Below, piece after piece: positions 26,001-36,336 of a DNA stretch of 64,000 nt. Source of the DNA: Arthrinium phaeospermum (lineage: Eukaryota; Ascomycota; Sordariomycetes; Amphisphaeriales; Apiosporaceae); contig QYRS01000003.1 of NCBI GenBank assembly GCA_006503535.1, positions 2,232,001 through 2,296,000 of the forward strand, in the 5' to 3' direction. The notes beneath the pieces were generated by a model. That model worked only from the letters and a program-made list of their open reading frames with translations, was not told where the DNA came from and made no database searches. The stretch's first letter is position 1. Each line of letters opens with the position of its first letter. A program made the translations under genes and the position numbers.

Positions 26001-27319
26001 CACCGGTTAAACAGGAACTCGACCGAGTCTTCGGCTATCCGTGCTATCCCTAGATCAAGAAACCCGGTGGTCTTCTGTTGTGAGTTGCTGATTGGCATCT
26101 TGTTCGCAAAGATAAGGCAGGAAGGTCGACAAGTAGTGTATCAATTTCTGTGCGTAGCCTCGCGCAGCAATGGCTTCCACAAATCCATATTCTGTGCCCA
26201 ACTATCTCCACTGTCAACGGCTGTCCTGTCCACTGGCTGATTTTTTCAGAGCCTGACTTGCCGAGACACATATTCGAGCAGAGTTATATCGCCCCAGTGT
26301 CGCTGGGACAGCTACCAAAGCCCCGGCTTAGTGAGGCCCGGTCTGGTTTGCGAGTCCTACATGGGGCAGGAGTACCAAAAGCCCCCCTGGGTAGCTACGC
26401 CGAGATGGTAAGCGTTGTCTTTCATAGTCGGGTCAAGGGAGATCGAAGCGCTAGGTCGAGCGGATAGCTGGCCAGGCTGACTATCTTTCGCTCCACACAT
26501 ACCTACCATTGTTGGCTGCTCATCGACCTTCGCCTGTCATGCTCCTTCCTCTCGGAGGGTATGCAAACGAATGGAACCTCGTTCCTGCTCGTAGCCTCTG
26601 GTGGGCGAAGAGGATAGTCGATATATCATTATATGATAGCGGATTCTGGTAGTACGCTCTCGAAATGGGGTTATTATGGTTTCGTTCTCGCGCGTGTCCC
26701 AAACCAGGGGTATCAGGCCACGGATGTATCAACCTGAATATATGAAGTTAATGTTGCTCGAGGCGACCTCTCTCCCAAGAAGCTGATCGTTTCTGATTGG
26801 AGTCCCAGTGTGACTCTTGAGATATCATGTCTTGATTCAAGTTATCTCTTACGGGCATCACTGCGTGTCTCCGTCGAGCTCAAGGCCCAACATCAACACT
26901 CAACACGATCATACCATCCTGGGCCGGTTACCACGGCCTGGACACAACCGACGTATTGTTAAAACTTGTGTTATATGAATCACCACTGCTGCTCTGATTA
27001 TCAAAGTCGTACCGCCATCTCGGGTCAGATTTGCAGCAGCATCCGCGCATACTATTGCCTGACAACCTCGTCAATCTTGGCTTGTCCGAGTCTTGGTAGG
27101 CAGCAGCAGCTCCATTTTGTATACCACAGTACCAGCCGACTATGTGGATTGCTGGCCTCCTCGCCCAACCACCTGGACTTCAGCCGCAGGCCCCATGATG
27201 AAGAGATTGCGATGACTACGGCGCCCGCAAGACGTTGCTTGTATCGTCTGGTGCCGATATCTCCAGCGTGATCCTGTACGTACCAATGTTTCAACAGATC
27301 TGGCAGGCTTCCGATAGAA
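23026..27319. other. gene-poor region
   Basis: More than 4 kb with only short, mutually overlapping open frames and no recognisable domain, RNA gene or transposon. Composition is not extremely AT-rich. The first few hundred bases must include the Kgd4 promoter. Confidence 0.5.
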
Positions 27320-27320
27320 T

Positions 27321-27730
27321 AGGAAGCTCCCCAGAGCACACTGCGACCGGCGATGCAGATACAAGCCAAGGTCACGCCAAATCGGACACTGGTTTCTCTG
27401 GGGCTCGGGGCCAGCATCGCGGTCGGCGCCTGCCTCGGCGGACTGGCGGTGCTGGTAGCTATGGGCTGGTTAACCCTCCAGTACAGACGACGTATGCTTT
27501 CTGATGGCGGTGTTGCTTCGAGCCCCGCTCAGCAGTAGCAACTACAGCCGCCTTTCTACGTCCAAAAGTCAACCACGCGGGAGCATCCCAGTTACGATGG
27601 CCCAGTCGCTACAACGCGGTACTTAACCTCGGTCAGCAAATGTGCGGACACCATCGTAGCGGTTACATGCAAGGTCCAACAGGGGCATGGGGCGGCGGCG
27701 GCGACGGCTCACGACAGCCAGAGTCATGAG
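27321..27730 (+). pseudogene. possible decayed single-pass membrane protein, C-terminal part
   Basis: A plus-strand frame encodes a hydrophobic segment of about 22 residues beginning LVSLGLGASIAVGACLGG, followed at once by the basic stop-transfer sequence LQYRRRM, the usual layout at the end of a fungal type I membrane protein. The frame hits TAG at 27536-27538 directly after a CAG codon, then stays open to TGA at 27730, coding a Pro/Tyr/Thr-rich tail that reads like a cytoplasmic region. No upstream exon could be joined with confidence. A C-to-T change at CpA would convert a third CAG into this TAG. Alternatively the TAG is the true end and the tail is chance. Confidence 0.3.
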
Positions 27731-28323
27731 ATAGGTCAATAGAGCGACGGAGACGCTCAACTGTTTACAAGGAAGAGTGAATGGAACCACCAATATACTT
27801 CTTTCTATAACAATAATATCGTTTTGCAAGTCACCTCCTTACCCATGAAGGCTAGCGCAGCCCCTTTTCCTGATTGCCCCGGACAAGCGCAGTCTTTCCT
27901 TGACCCCCACATTGGTTAGGCCCGGGTGATCTTCATCAGCCTCGGGAGGTACTGCCTCTACCACGTGGCTGTTACTTTCGCATGCGGACTATCCATAATT
28001 TGGTACTGTATCATCAGGGTAGAGCTGCCTAGTCGGGGCTAGCTCCCCCTTATATGCGCGAACCCCCTGCTGCGTTAATGAGATCTATGTGTTCCGTAGA
28101 TCGTCCAACTCCCCGCTGCTCTGGTATAACGAATGGCCATGGAAACAGGATTTCCGGCTCCCGCGTACTTCCACAATGTTCGTCAATGCGAGCCTGTTGA
28201 GGGATGATCGAAGAAGTTTGATGGTAACCAATCTAGCCGCTTATGGGCCGTCTGTATTCTTTTTGAGATATATACACTATAAAATACACACATATATATG
28301 TAACTTTTCGCGGATCAAGAGTT
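27731..28323. other. intergenic, nothing recognised
   Basis: 3' flank of the permease gene. Short open frames only. Confidence 0.5.
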
Positions 28324-29988
28324 CTAGATCTTCTTTTCCACAGTGGGATCTGGGTAAGACTCCCGAGTCTGCACGGGCTCCATGCCCTCGACCTTGCCGT
28401 TCAGCAAGCCGTCGACATCGACCTGGGGTCCCACGTAGTGTTTCCTGCCATCGACGAACCAAGTGGTCACGGCAATCAGGAGCATGACGCCAAACGCAGC
28501 GACGGCGTAGTTCATGTTGTCCGGGGTAACCGGGGTCTCGGGCGGGAACACGAACAGCACTGTGGTGAGGATAGTCCACGCAATGCCAATCTGATCGTGA
28601 CGTATTAGTATCGAAATCCCATTTTGTTAACCAGGAAGGGTGAGAAAATAACTTACAATGTTCAGTACCCAACCGACAGTGTCCGGCAGTTTGAAGGCCC
28701 GGGTAGGGGGCAACATTTTGCGACCCCTGAGGACGTTAATGGTGGGCGGGATGGCGTATGTGACGCCGAGAGCCACGACCGATGCGGCGGTGATGGCATT
28801 GAAAGTGCTGGAAGAACCCAAGAAGACGCAGCCAAAGATGATGTCCCAAGCCGCCGTCCACAGCAGCGCGTTCAGGGGCACATCAAGCCCAGGGTGGACC
28901 TTGGAGAAGACATGACTGAAGGGCAGACCCCTGTCACGAGCAAAAGCATAGCTCATTCTGCCACTTGTAGCCATGAGCGACACGCTGGTGAAAACCATGC
29001 AGATAAGGGGGAACATCAGCAGGCAGATGCTACCGGCCGGGCTCTTGGTCGCATCCATGAAGATCTGGAGCAGCGGGCCAGCGGCCGACTCGATGACGGT
29101 CTCGATGTTGTTCACGCAGAAGAGCAAACAGGAGAGGAAGATCCAGCCAGTAACCATGCCGATGCCAATGGCGTACAGCATAATGCGGGGCCCCTGAATT
29201 TGGGGATGAGGGATCTCCTCAATCATGTGGGCAACACCATCAAATCCAGTCAGAGCGAAGGCACCTTGCAAAAGACCCAAGAGCCAGGCAAGTCCGTCGG
29301 GCCAGCCGACATTGTTGATGAAGCTGCCATAGACGAACCTGGCGCTCTGGTAGTTGGGCGCAGCACATGACAGGATCGTAATGCTGATGATGACGAACCC
29401 GGACAAAGACCAGAAGAAGGCCGCCTTGGTGATCAGGGGCAGCAGCCTCGTGCCGAAGGCGTTGATAGCGAGCGCAATCATGGTAAAGGCGATGTAGATG
29501 AGGAACTGGTGCCAGGGCTTCTCCTCGTATTCGGGGTTCATCATGGAGATGATGTTGAGGATGAAGGTGCTCCCCAGCAGGCCACCGGTGGCGGTCAGGG
29601 CGACCCAGCCGGAGACGTTGATCCAGCCGGTCACGTAGCTGATGCCGCGGCTCCAGCGCTTCCAGGAGATGATGGCGACCCAGTGGTATTGGCCGCCGGC
29701 TGTCGGGTAGGCGGACAGGAACTCGGCCAGCGAGGCGGCGAGGCAGAGGTTGCACACGCCGGCGACCATCAGGCCCCAGATGACGGCGCTGGGGCCTCCG
29801 GAGGGCAGGGCGAGGGCGATGGAGGCGGCCAGAGCCGTCCAGGTGTTGAGAATGGCAAAGGCGAGACCAAGCATAGAGATCATGGAAAAGTTTCGTTTCA
29901 GCTCTTGCTTGTGGCCCATTTGCTCCAGAATGGTGGAATCGTCGGTGGTGGCGCCAATAACGCCCGACGAGGCTTGAGGGCCGTCCAT
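28324..29988 (-). CDS. amino acid/choline-type permease (APC superfamily)
   Basis: Two exons (29988-28657 and 28590-28324) with a 66-nt intron (donor GTAAGT, branch TACTAAT, acceptor ATCAG); 532 aa. Roughly 12 hydrophobic segments are visible. The N-terminal LKRNFSMISMLGLAFAILNT is the family signature after a short cytosolic tail, and PTAGGQYHWVA in TM3 and GRMSYAFARDRGLPFS in the central loop mark the fungal ACT subfamily (GABA, choline and polyamine permeases such as Uga4 and Hnm1). The substrate cannot be told from the sequence. The frame stays open about 100 codons upstream, but that part does not resemble the family, so I start at MDGPQAS. Plasma membrane localisation is expected. Confidence 0.9.
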
Positions 29989-30037
29989 GATTGGCTGGGT
30001 GCCGGGATGCGCTACCCCCGGACAGTAGTATATGGCG

Positions 30038-30045
30038 TAATTATA
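30038..30045 (-). promoter_or_regulatory. possible TATA element of the permease gene
   Basis: TATAATTA on the minus strand about 50-57 nt upstream of the chosen ATG. Position is plausible; no other support. Confidence 0.3.
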
Positions 30046-31070
30046 GGGATACGAATAACGCGAATTGTATACAATTGGAAGTGTAGGGTGAACTGAGAGG
30101 TTGCTATGATCAGGCCTCAGTGCCAGATAATACTGTGTATGCCGACAGACAGCGGAAGGGAGGGGGAGCACTAATAATACTACAAGAAGGGGAGAAAATG
30201 GGAGGAATATGACAGTCACCCTGACGGAGGGTTTGAAATCCTTTTGAAAGCTCGTGGTTAGTTTACAGACGCTATCAATCCCTCTCACAGACTAAGCCTG
30301 CGGCCTGCCTGTCTGCCGCATGGCCCGTCCAATGTCAGAGGAACTCGCCCAGTTCAGCAGGGCATTATCTCTACTCGCCTCCCCCGACCTGTCCAGTGGA
30401 GGCGGGCTAATGCAGTAGGGTAGCGGTAGCGAGAGCTTGTCTGCCTTTAGCGCCTCCAACAGTGGATACACCAGCGTCATCTTGAGATCGGCCAATTTGA
30501 CGGCCGCTTTTCCCCAGGTCCCCGCAAAACCTCTCAGCAATCAGTGACTAATGAAATGTTGGAGATAAGCAGGCAAATGCAACGTGGATGGATTACCACT
30601 GATTCAATCCATGAAAACTATTACGAATATCTCTCTGCGCCATCTTTCTACCCCAGGCGTCCCTGGCATCTGTGCTCTGTAAATTTCGAGATCTTCCACG
30701 TGAACTTTCGAGACTTGATATCTCAACATATCCATGCTTTGCTCTCGTTGCGCAGCCAGTTCAATACCGGTATACTAAGGGAGGTGAGGTATCAGGTCGC
30801 CGTATGCGGTCGGGTCATTCTGGTATAAAAGTCGTCGCGAAGTTAGTGTTCAATGTCGTTGCGAAGGGCGCATAGGGCGAGAAAACTCGCGGCGCAGGGT
30901 CGCCGTGTACGGCCTTGGCTATTGCATAAAGGCCGTCTTGAACCAATTCGAAAGGATATACTAGTGGGCACACTTAGCAATATTAATAGCCAAATTGATA
31001 ATTACCTACCACTTCTGTCCGTCCTGGCCTGTTACAAGCTTTGGAACACCCCTGCCGCGAGAATCGGAAC
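30046..31070. other. divergent intergenic region
   Basis: Between the permease and the GNAT-like gene. No recognisable gene. A fragment around 30672-30720 reads CKFRDLPRELS, faintly like the start of a fungal F-box/2EXR domain, but does not continue. Confidence 0.45.
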
Positions 31071-31619
31071 ATGCCCGATAGCGACACCCAGCCAGCAACC
31101 ATGGAGTGCGACTACCGTGACTTCATCAAGCGCTTGGTGGTCCCTGCCGGATTCCAGCCACCCACCCTTCTACAACACGAGACCCTATTGGCCACGCCCC
31201 TGAAAAGGAAACACGTCCGAGAGGACTTGGCAGCCGTCAACGCCAGCCGCGGCCTAATCCACCAGACACGGGGCGGCTCTTGGCCCGAGGAGGAGCTGAC
31301 CGAGGAGTTCAACCTGCTGGACCTGGCCTGGCACGAGCGCGAGTTCCGCGATCTCGACAGCTTCGCCTACGTCGTCCACGATGCCGCCCGCGACGGCGCC
31401 TACGTTGGCTGCTTCTACCTCTACCCCATGGGCTCCCGCACGCCGCTGGTGAAGCCCGAGCTTGCCGCCTACGACGTGGATGTCAGCTGGTGGGTGTCGG
31501 GCGACGCGTATGCGCGCGGCCACTACGATAGACTGTACCGCGGCCTGCTGGGCTGGCTAGCGACGGGATTCCCCTGCTTCCCCAAGCCGTACTTCTCCAA
31601 CAAAGAGATCCCTCAATGA
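31071..31619 (+). CDS. GNAT-like N-acetyltransferase family protein
   Basis: Single exon of 182 aa starting at ATG 31071; the same frame is open slightly further upstream but lacks another ATG. The sequence has the elements of a compact GNAT-type fold: a helix-rich N-terminus with DFIKRLVVP, then FNLLDLAWHEREF, the strand VGCFYLYPMG, and VDVSWWVSGDAY leading into a final helix HYDRLYRGLLGWLA. This layout is shared with small uncharacterised GNAT-like proteins of fungi and bacteria. The acetyl-CoA loop is not a textbook R/Q-x-x-G-x-G/A, so the activity is inferred from overall resemblance. The coding part is much more GC-rich than its flanks, as expected for a real gene. Cytosolic; no targeting signal. 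Confidence 0.65.
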   Translation: MPDSDTQPATMECDYRDFIKRLVVPAGFQPPTLLQHETLLATPLKRKHVREDLAAVNASRGLIHQTRGGSWPEEELTEEFNLLDLAWHEREFRDLDSFAYVVHDAARDGAYVGCFYLYPMGSRTPLVKPELAAYDVDVSWWVSGDAYARGHYDRLYRGLLGWLATGFPCFPKPYFSNKEIPQ

Positions 31620-32877
31620 CTAAAGCCAAGCTGATGGGCAATGCTGATCCAGGGCCCTGAGGCATTAGCGGGGTGGAGAGCTGACCTTGGGGCCCAGATG
31701 TCCCATTAGACCCAAACTCCGATCGCGGCTCTCGGGTGTACTATGCAAATTCGGGCATGTCCATGCGAGAGCTGAAGCCCTGGACGGATGGATGTGCGCG
31801 GGGGGGAGCCTTACCAGTTGCCAGGGGAAATTGTTGCATGCTACCCAAGTTACGTAGGTCGGGGTATAAACGGGTGGAGAGAGACACAGAGACAGAAGAT
31901 CCACATGGCAACGCATGGAGAAGTTTGGGTTTCTGATAATAATTCACCGAGCCTCTGTCCACCAATACAGAAACGGCCCAGCGAGGACTCCATGATAAGT
32001 TATCAAGCCAGAGCATTAGCCTAACAAACCACCTCTTGTCATATATGGGCGTATAGGTTACCAAGTTAATTTCTGTCTTATCAGTGAGAAAGATAGAGAG
32101 TGATTCCATATTGGTTTTCTGTTATTCTACTGCATTGTACATAAAGAACACCTCTCCCACACCATGCACAGCCAGTGATGGGAAGTCAGTGATGGGACGT
32201 CAGGAAATTGTCTGAAGTCAGTTTGGACCTTCTGCTCCCTCAAATGCAAAGGCACCTGCCTTGTCGCTTCGATTGTCTCAGCTGCACGGGATTGCCTTTT
32301 GTGCACCTCTTCTTTCCCATTGTTTGCGGAATGTTCAGTTGAAGCTCAGAATACTTTTCGTCTGGCTAGCAGAAGCCGTCTGAGATGTCTATTCGAGCTG
32401 ACAAGCACATTAAGTACTTAGGCAATGCGAGTAAGTGGTACACCTCAGTCAGCCCCCCAGGACGTCAATCGTTGAAATATCGAGTAAACATGAAGCTACC
32501 TGTCTGGTTCAGCAATGGAAATGAGCGCGATTGTGCTAAGTATCTCCAAGGTATGTGCGCGTTTGCACAACTGTAGTCAAGCAGGTAGGTATCAACTGAT
32601 GTATTTTATTTGAATGCAGGTGTTGTTGCAGCGGCAAATAGGTAATTGAATATGGTTGAAAAATGTTATCGTTCATTTGTACCTTCCTGGGTTGATCGAT
32701 TCAACACCAATCGAGCTGTCAATTTTGTGCCCCTCCTCCAGTTGCCCATCTGAACCGACAGTTCAATCAGCTTTCACCTTTCGTCGAATCTCGCCGAAAG
32801 GTATTTTATTTGCAGCACCAAATTCACCAACAAACTCTACCATCCAGAAAGTAACGTCACACCCCAAGATCGCCGAC
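31620..32877. other. intergenic upstream of the RUS gene
   Basis: About 1.25 kb with no recognisable gene; short open frames only. It should contain the RUS promoter. Confidence 0.5.
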
Positions 32878-34247
32878 ATGGCGCAATTCAACCCCCAGAA
32901 CGTCCGAGTTGAGGACAAGTCTGGTAATTGCGTACGCCTCTACAAGAAGGATAATGATGATGACAACGACGCGTTGTGGCAAGTAGTCGTAAGTGTTTTC
33001 CGATCAACCACTTGTAGAGTGAGTGTATTAAGTCACCGTCAACTAACCGAAGACTTTGTTTCTTGTTATAGGATCGAGGCAAGCCAGTGAGCAATTATGC
33101 AAAGAATGTCTTTTTGGACATTTTCTTGCCCGCTGGCTATCCGCAAAGCGTCACCGTGGATTACAAGCCATACCAGATCTATGTAAGTGATGGCATCTTA
33201 ACCTGCCTAGACAACTATTCACTTGTGCTTGCTTTGATTAATAACACCATCTCACATTTGACAGGACTCACTCCAAGCCTTTTCTAGTTCGATTGCTGGA
33301 ATGCTGTCAAACCGTGCCGTTCTGCAAGGTATGGGGGTTGGCGATGCTGGCTCGTCGGCTACTGGCGCAGTCCTGCTTTCCGTCCTCCAGGACTGTACAG
33401 GCCGACTTGCAACCATCCTGTTTGCCCATCGCTTTGGCCAGGCCATCGAGCCTGAGTGCAAGTTCTACCGGTTTGCGGCGGATCTGTTTAATGACACGGC
33501 CCTCCTTCTCGACGTCCTCACTCCTGTCCTCCCCACCAAACCCAAGATCATGGCTCTATGTGCTTCTGGCATCTTGCGATCTCTCTGCGGCGTGGCTGCC
33601 GGTGCCGCCAAGGCCAGCTTGAGCGCACACTTCGCCAAGAATGGAAACCTCGCCGAGCTGAATGCCAAGGATGGTAGCCAGGAGACCGTCATCACCCTCA
33701 TGGGCATGCTGGCAGGAACCCTGCTTGTCCGTGTGGTCGAGGGCCGGCAAGCTGTGTTGTGCTGGATGCTCATCTTGGTTGGCATCCATCTCTGGACCAA
33801 CTACCAGGCCGTCCGATCCGTCCAGATGCGTACTCTCAACCGCCAGCGCGCCAGCATCGTCGTTAAAAGATATCTCCGAAACGGTGCCGTCCTCCGCCCC
33901 GAGGAGGTGGCACAGGGCGAGTCGATTCTGTTCTGGAAGGCACCCCCCATTAGCTTTTGCCAAGCATTTCCCGGACTATGAGCCTGAGTGCTAGCGATCT
34001 GGGCCGCCTCCGTGACAATAAATACTTCATCATCAGACACGATGGAGTAGACCCGAGGCAGATCATTGTTCTGGGAAAAGGGGCGACGTCTCAAGACGCT
34101 CTGAGAGCCTACATGGAGGCTTTGGAGGCTTTGGACAGTAGTAGTGGTAAGCTGGATGACCATTTCTGGAGCGCATTGTGGAGCGCAGGATGGGACCGTA
34201 ATGCGGATGCTGTAGAGACGGGCCCTTCCATGCGTCTGGTCATCTAG
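32878..34247 (+). CDS. RUS/DUF647 family membrane protein, one-base frameshift
   Basis: Exons 32878-32988, 33072-33182 and 33265-34247; both introns are phase 0 with GTAAGT donors. The RUS (root UVB sensitive/DUF647) core starts at about residue 38 with FLDIFLPAGYPQSV, continues through LSNRAVLQGMGVGDAG and FRFAAD-type motifs (YRFAADLFND), and includes hydrophobic segments and VEGRQAVLCWMLI. The C-terminal module (LRDNKYFIIR to the stop at 34247) matches the family tail but is in another frame: the literal frame stops at 33979-33981. One extra C in the CCC at 33970-33972 joins them, giving about 401 aa, a sensible family length. RUS proteins are linked to vitamin B6/UV-B responses in plants; the fungal role is unknown. 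Either an assembly error or a real mutation. Confidence 0.85.
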
Positions 34248-34469
34248 ATAGGATGCTTGCTGCATCAATACTTGGGGACTGGAGTGAATTGGTTGATTTG
34301 AGATGCTGTATCACTATACCCATATCGGAAACTTCCGATTGCTTTCTTTTTCTGCAACCGCAATACACAACTTTTCGGCCGAAGCCCGAATTTGTCTACA
34401 CTTCTAAGAGCCAGTTTACAAGTGATCGTACACGTGAATCATCTTACATTTGACTGAGGCCTGTCTGCC

Positions 34470-35547
34470 TCACATTATGCCCAAGCCGCGCATGGCGCGC
34501 ATCTTGATTCCGTCCCAACTGTTCAGCTTGGGCCGGACATCCAGGTAAAACGACAGCTTGCTATCGCCGCCGGGGCGGCGTAAAAGTCGATCACGTACTC
34601 GATCTCCTTGCCGCACCGGTCGACGACCCAGTCGTGCCGGTCGAAGGGCGACTGGTAGCCGAGCAGTGTGTTAAACCGGGCCCGGGGCGACAGCTTGGTG
34701 CTCAGGCCGGAAAAGGAGTGCAGCCGTGGTCCACCACAGCTATCATGCGCATACACATTAGCAAAGACAGAGAGAGAGAGAGCTGGCTACTCGGTACGCC
34801 GAGAGGTTTCGCTTACCTAGTCCCCTCGACCCAGGGCCCCTCCCACTTCTTGATCTCGGCCCAGGCCCGCTCGTTGACGGCGTTGTGGATCGGCACCACG
34901 GTGCGCATGTCGGCCGACTGCGGGTCGTGGCCCTTGCGCTTCATGGCCTCGAAGAACATCTTCTCCGAGGGGTACACCCAGTTTCCCGTCGCGGCGTCGG
35001 CGCCCGTCTCTTGCTCTTGGTTGGCGGGTCGACCGTGGCTCGTGGCGCCCGGGGTGGCGGGGGTGAGGGAGGGGACCGCCGAGGCGCGCGGTATGGTCGA
35101 GATCTCGCGGCCGGTGTCGAGGACGCCGCCGGTTTTCGGGGGTTGGGGTTGTTTCGGTGTGGTTGAGCTGCTGGAGGAGCCGAAGCCTGGGAGCCAGGAT
35201 GTTATGGAACTCGACCATGACGAGGAGGACGGTGGTTGTGTGGGTTGCGGTAGTTGCTGTGTAGAGGTGGAGGGCAGCGGGCGTGTGGAGGGCGCCGATG
35301 ATCCTGCGGCGGAGTTGCGCGCATGTTCTAGCCAGGCTTCTCGGGCCTTGTGGTCGACGGGGCAGCTTTCACCGGCGGCGGCGCCGCCGGGGACGGTCGG
35401 GTGGTTCGGCGGTAATTGCGATTGCGATTGCGACTGCGATTGTGAATTGGACGCTGCGGCGGCGGCGCGGGCTTGTTCCAGCCAAGCCTCGCGGCTCTTG
35501 TGGTCAACCGGGCATACTTCCGGTGACGTGGACGAGGACGAGGACAT
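34470..35547 (-). CDS. CYC3: cytochrome c heme lyase (holocytochrome c synthase), one-base frameshift
   Basis: Two exons (35547-34817 and 34739-34470) over a 77-nt intron with a CT-repeat pyrimidine tract. The N-terminus carries two heme-regulatory motifs, CPVDHK at residues 12-17 and again at 62-67, each followed by a near-identical REAWLE segment, then a Ser/Pro/Gln linker. The catalytic domain starts at [15 protein letters not shown] (about residue 189) and includes [13 protein letters not shown] with the conserved heme-ligand His (about 221), then [12 protein letters not shown] and YVIDFYAAP. There the literal frame goes wrong; adding one base in the four-base run at 34572-34575 restores LDVRP and the ending at 34470 (333 aa). 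The literal frame stops at 34523. The enzyme attaches heme to apocytochrome c in the mitochondrial intermembrane space. An ATG 30 codons upstream (35637) is less likely. Converges on the RUS gene 222 bp away. Confidence 0.88.
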
Positions 35548-36336
35548 GGCGCTGGTGGGCTGTGCTGCTCTTTCAGGATTGGTATTGCGGTCAGCTTTGC
35601 GCTGCAGGAAGACTTGATCTAAGAGACCTTGCAGCATATTCCAGAAAAAAACGTAAGCCGTCTGGTATCTTGTTCGTCACTGCACTGGGGGGTTTGCAAG
35701 CTAAAGCCGGGACGGAGCTAGGAGAATCATCGGGGCGCCGGCTGAGAAAAACAACTTTTTACAGTGGAAAGAAACAAAATAGCAGGGGTGTCGTCCATCT
35801 GAACTTTTTAGAGCGTACCCGATGTCCAGTAAAAAGCAAAGGACGGGTGGCCCCGCTGGGTTAGGGTAGTTTTCGGTTCCCTATCGGTCTCAACTCAGGG
35901 TCGTATCAATGCATTGCCAGAGTTGTTTTGGGCCTCTACTACTATAAAAGCACTGAGATCGGTATGCTTGCCTTGATAGCTCTGCAAGACCCCTGCCATC
36001 ATATTTCTGGACTCCGGGAGAAAGTAATACGGTAGGTACTTTACGTCAGTTTCACTGTTGGCTGCCATACGTTAGTTAGCAAACATTCCCGAAGGAGCTT
36101 GCAACTTGGACTGAGCCACAAACGTTCAATATAGCTTCTATGTCAATTCCCGTAGTTTACTAATGCGTATTTTCAGTGTCAAAAATACAAGTTTGCAGCG
36201 TTTCATTACGTCCTTGGTTTCAAGTGAGATAAAGCTATGCCATTGAGTCTCCCCGCCAGTATTGGTTATATTCATTCCCATAGGGGTCCTACGTGGCTCT
36301 CATTAAATCCGGCATCTTTTAATAAGGGGAAAATAT
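35548..36336. other. intergenic, nothing recognised
   Basis: Promoter side of the heme lyase gene and 3' flank of the MVD gene. No gene or clear element seen. Confidence 0.5.

Noticed and set aside
28624..29370. 248-codon open frame antisense to the permease
   Set aside because: Low-complexity polar shadow of hydrophobic codons.
30660..30875. F-box/2EXR-like start (CKFRDLPRELS)
   Set aside because: Match limited to about ten residues; the following sequence does not continue the domain.
33907..33953. 47-nt GT-AG interval as an intron bridging the RUS frames
   Set aside because: No branch site, very short, and it would delete a segment that looks conserved in RUS proteins; a one-base frameshift fits better.
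34634..35617. 327-codon open frame antisense to heme lyase
   Set aside because: Shadow of a GC-rich gene; the sense strand has clear heme lyase motifs.
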